Shown one piece after another: positions 1 to 64,000 of a stretch of DNA of 64,000 nucleotides. This DNA comes from Plotosus lineatus. Lineage: Eukaryota > Chordata > Actinopteri > Siluriformes > Plotosidae. The stretch lies in assembly GCA_024760905.1 (NCBI GenBank), contig CM045733.1, positions 70,240,001-70,304,000 on the forward strand, given 5' to 3'. Below the pieces are notes generated by a model. That model was not told the DNA's origin, searched no databases, and saw nothing but the letters and a program-made list of their open reading frames with translations. The stretch's first letter is position 1. Each line of letters begins with the position of its first letter. Position numbers and translations under genes: made by a program.

Positions 1-2416
1 TCATGTTCACGTGCATCAAATACTAAAACAATTATTCTCCTCAGTCTCCTCCTTCAGTCTGAAGGACCAATCAATGCCTTCCATGTCCTTTTTCATGCAA
101 AGTTATCAATTATACTACAGAATGGTTACATTTTTTCAATGGGAAGGAATACTATCTTGTATAAAATGCTCTTATAGTGAACAGTCCAGTTAATCCAGGT
201 GTAAAATAAATGACAGGTTTATATTTGTTTAAGAAACCAGTGCTAATGCCGAATGTTTTCTAGGAGATGTTTACTAAATTATTCATTTCATCTCAAGGCT
301 TTGCAAGGAATTTTTTTGTCTTATTAACTTCAAGAAAATAAACAGAGAGGCTGATGAGGGAGTAACCAAGTGGACAGGAACTAACCGGAATTAATTTATA
401 ATCTTTTAATTTCAACACTCCGTGTTGGTCAGGACACAACTATACAGTATTAGATAAATGTTTTTTTTTCTATATCTGTAAAGAAAACAGATTATTATAT
501 TAAGGAGGTAATTTTACAAACTAAAATAACACTGAAGACTGCTGGGTTTTAATGAAGAACAAGAAACAAGTGTGATAGTCAAAATCTCCAGAAAAACCTG
601 GGCTGGCACTCGAATATTCAAAGTAAAACTTGCAGCTCAATTCCTCATAAACTTGCACATTGCACTTGTGACTCCTGTTCTGATCAGTTTTATATATAAA
701 CAGTATGACATGAACATAGTAGTACAACATATACATTTTAATTTGATAACTTATTGCTTTTTCCACTGTACAGTATTGGGTAGCCCACCCTCAGGACTGA
801 GCATTAAATAAAGCGACTCATATACTGTTAATTTATTTATATACAGCAGGAAAAAAACTGTGCCATTAATTTATCATAATGCCTGCTGAAGCTGAGAGAC
901 AGGACGTTGGACAAAAAGGAGTGAACCTTCACTTTCTTTACTGTTTAATATGAGGAACCATCAAGTTGATTGGCTGGTTGCTCTCTGGCAGGAATGGGTC
1001 ACATGCCATGATAGGTTTGGGATACATTTTATGTTGACAACAAATAAAAGTTTTATAGAGTACTTTTTGCAACACTACTTTTTTTTTTCTTTTTTTTTCA
1101 ACCAACTCCACTTTCAGGCAGCACCTATATCTGCACATTACACCGTTATGGGAACCAAAACCCTCCCTTGAGCTTATTTTCCTACAATGGCAAACCCTGT
1201 CGAGTTTTATGCTCTACTTAAAATATCAATCATTCTACAGACCTAAAGTTAGAGTAGCCTGTAAACTGTGTTTTATAGCAAAAATGTAGAAAGAAAAAAT
1301 ATATACAAAAAAAAGCACTAAAAAAAAAAAACCCCACCACCAATGTGAGCAATGAGGATTCAGAGTGAGAGCTTAAAAATGTTGAGGATAACTTGGAGGC
1401 ATAAATCTCAATAAACACCCGGGCCGACTCAGTCCTGTCTCTTCTTCCACTCAACATTAAACTTTCTGGCATTGTGTTTATTCAGATACTTTTCCTTTCT
1501 TGTCAAAATGTTATCTGGCGTCATCATTCGCCGCGACGCCCACAGCTTGTTAGCAGATCTTCTGGGTGATTTTATTACTGCTTTCATTTCTATCTGCGAG
1601 TTTAGGGAGAGGAGATATATTTTTTAAAGAGATGGCAATGGGTCAACTCTTAGGCTGGCGCAGCTTGCTGGCTTTAGCCGTCGGCCTGAACAACATGCTC
1701 CACTAGCCTCTGCTCTCAGGGAGACGCTGGCTTTCATTCAGGGGAGGATTCGGACGAATGCGTCCGACAGACCCCCTCTGAAGCTGTGGAATTCCTCCTC
1801 TTTCAGATAAAGAGGGAATGCACTGTGCCAAGTCGTTACTGCCTCACCGCGCTAGTGAACCAGAACAGAGCACTGATGGGAGGCGCCTTTTATTTTAAAC
1901 TTTGGATTGTTAACTTCTCCCCGTTACAATTTGAAAAACTGTTTCAACTGATGTCAGTCAGTGCTGAGTTTTTGCTAAATTTCATTCCCATGGAAACAAG
2001 TCATTATGACAAATACTAACACCTCTTTCTAACTGCAGGAATTTTATGGTAAACTACAGTCCATTAATTCATCTCACATGGTCCCTGTAATGGACAAAAT
2101 GTTTGATTGTATATGTAGAGACTGTATGGAATATGAGTGTGTGTCAGAGTTCAGCCAACTCCTTCATAATCCACTGATGACCACTTCAAGACCGCTCTTT
2201 CAGGGGCACGAGCGCCTGTTGTTGCAGCACATTCAGGACATAGTTGTGGGCACAGGGGGAATATGGACTTGACAAGGGCTCATAAATAACTGAGATTTTC
2301 AGGATGTCGTTGACACAGCACTGCAGTAAAGAAGCCTCATGGGTTGCTGCAGCTAATGAGTTTCTTGCGCCGACACGACAGGGGAGCCGCTTAAAACACA
2401 TTCTCTCTCACAGTAA

Positions 2417-2463
<47 letters not shown>

Positions 2464-2465
2464 AC
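1..2465 (-). other. atp8a1 intron, 5' part (no further exon seen)
   Basis: I read both strands for the expected next coding segment (FTAxPPxTLGIFERSC-like) and did not find it, so this intron continues past base 1. Apart from the (CA)20 tract at its splice-donor end, I recognise no repeat or RNA gene here. Short open frames are not supported. Confidence 0.6.
2421..2461. repeat. (CA)20 microsatellite at atp8a1 splice donor
   Basis: Twenty CA units. On the gene's sense strand this is (TG)20 beginning right after the donor gtaag of the 2466-2540 exon, so the pre-mRNA carries a UG repeat from about intron position +6. Confidence 0.95.

Positions 2466-64000
<61,535 letters not shown>

Noticed and set aside
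1400..1580. Minus-strand stretch reading NILTRKEKYLNKHNARKFNV then EWKKRQD, considered as the next atp8a1 exon or another gene
   Set aside because: It does not match the expected TM6 segment of ATP8A1, a stop follows at once and no splice borders fit.

Overview
This is vertebrate DNA, almost certainly from a teleost fish. Its one host gene has small GT-AG exons spread over very long introns. The introns are full of fish-type repeats: Tc1 elements with DD34E transposase, Tigger/pogo-like and hAT MITEs, tRNA-derived SINEs, RTE LINE pieces and very long (CA)n, (TA)n and (GA)n microsatellites. There is no sign of operons, prokaryotic genes, CRISPR arrays or tRNA/rRNA genes. The species cannot be fixed from this window.

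The host gene lies on the minus strand across the whole window. It is a P4-ATPase (phospholipid flippase), best matched to ATP8A1. Eleven consecutive exons can be placed to the base: 63929-64000 (runs off the window), 62655-62704, 62399-62468, 60737-60821, 58918-59057, 50680-50818, 43254-43318, 22848-23020, 15752-15935, 12914-13024 and 2466-2540. They join in frame to 1164 bp (388 codons) with no stop, covering the second half of the nucleotide-binding domain, the rest of the P domain (TGDKxETA and GDGANDV motifs) and TM5 to the start of TM6. The DKTGT site (upstream) and TM7-TM10 with the C-terminal tail (downstream) lie outside. Introns run from 186 bp to 20.2 kb.

Layout from low coordinates: 1-2465 intron with no exon seen; 2.5-12.9 kb intron with SINEs, a perfect 52-bp-arm hairpin and a hAT MITE; 13-22.8 kb with a complete Tigger-like MITE, a duplicated compound microsatellite and Tc1 copy 1; 23-43.2 kb, the 20-kb intron, the most repeat-rich part, with a four-level nest at 29-31.2 kb, a composite Tigger+hAT element at 32.2-33.1 kb, an old Tc1 split by a young Tc1 at 36.5-39.4 kb, and an RTE LINE endonuclease remnant at 39.5-40.5 kb; 43.3-50.7 kb with another LINE remnant, Tc1 copy 3 and two adjacent MITEs; 50.8-58.9 kb with a Tigger HTH remnant and hAT debris; 59-64 kb, exon-dense, with a second copy of the composite element.

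No wholly new cellular system was found. The best leads are (i) composite transposons whose copies share the same internal insertion, (ii) Tc1 copies that share an inactivating deletion yet spread, (iii) a SINE assembled from a tRNA head plus two separate RTE blocks, and (iv) long UG or CU repeats placed directly at atp8a1 splice sites.
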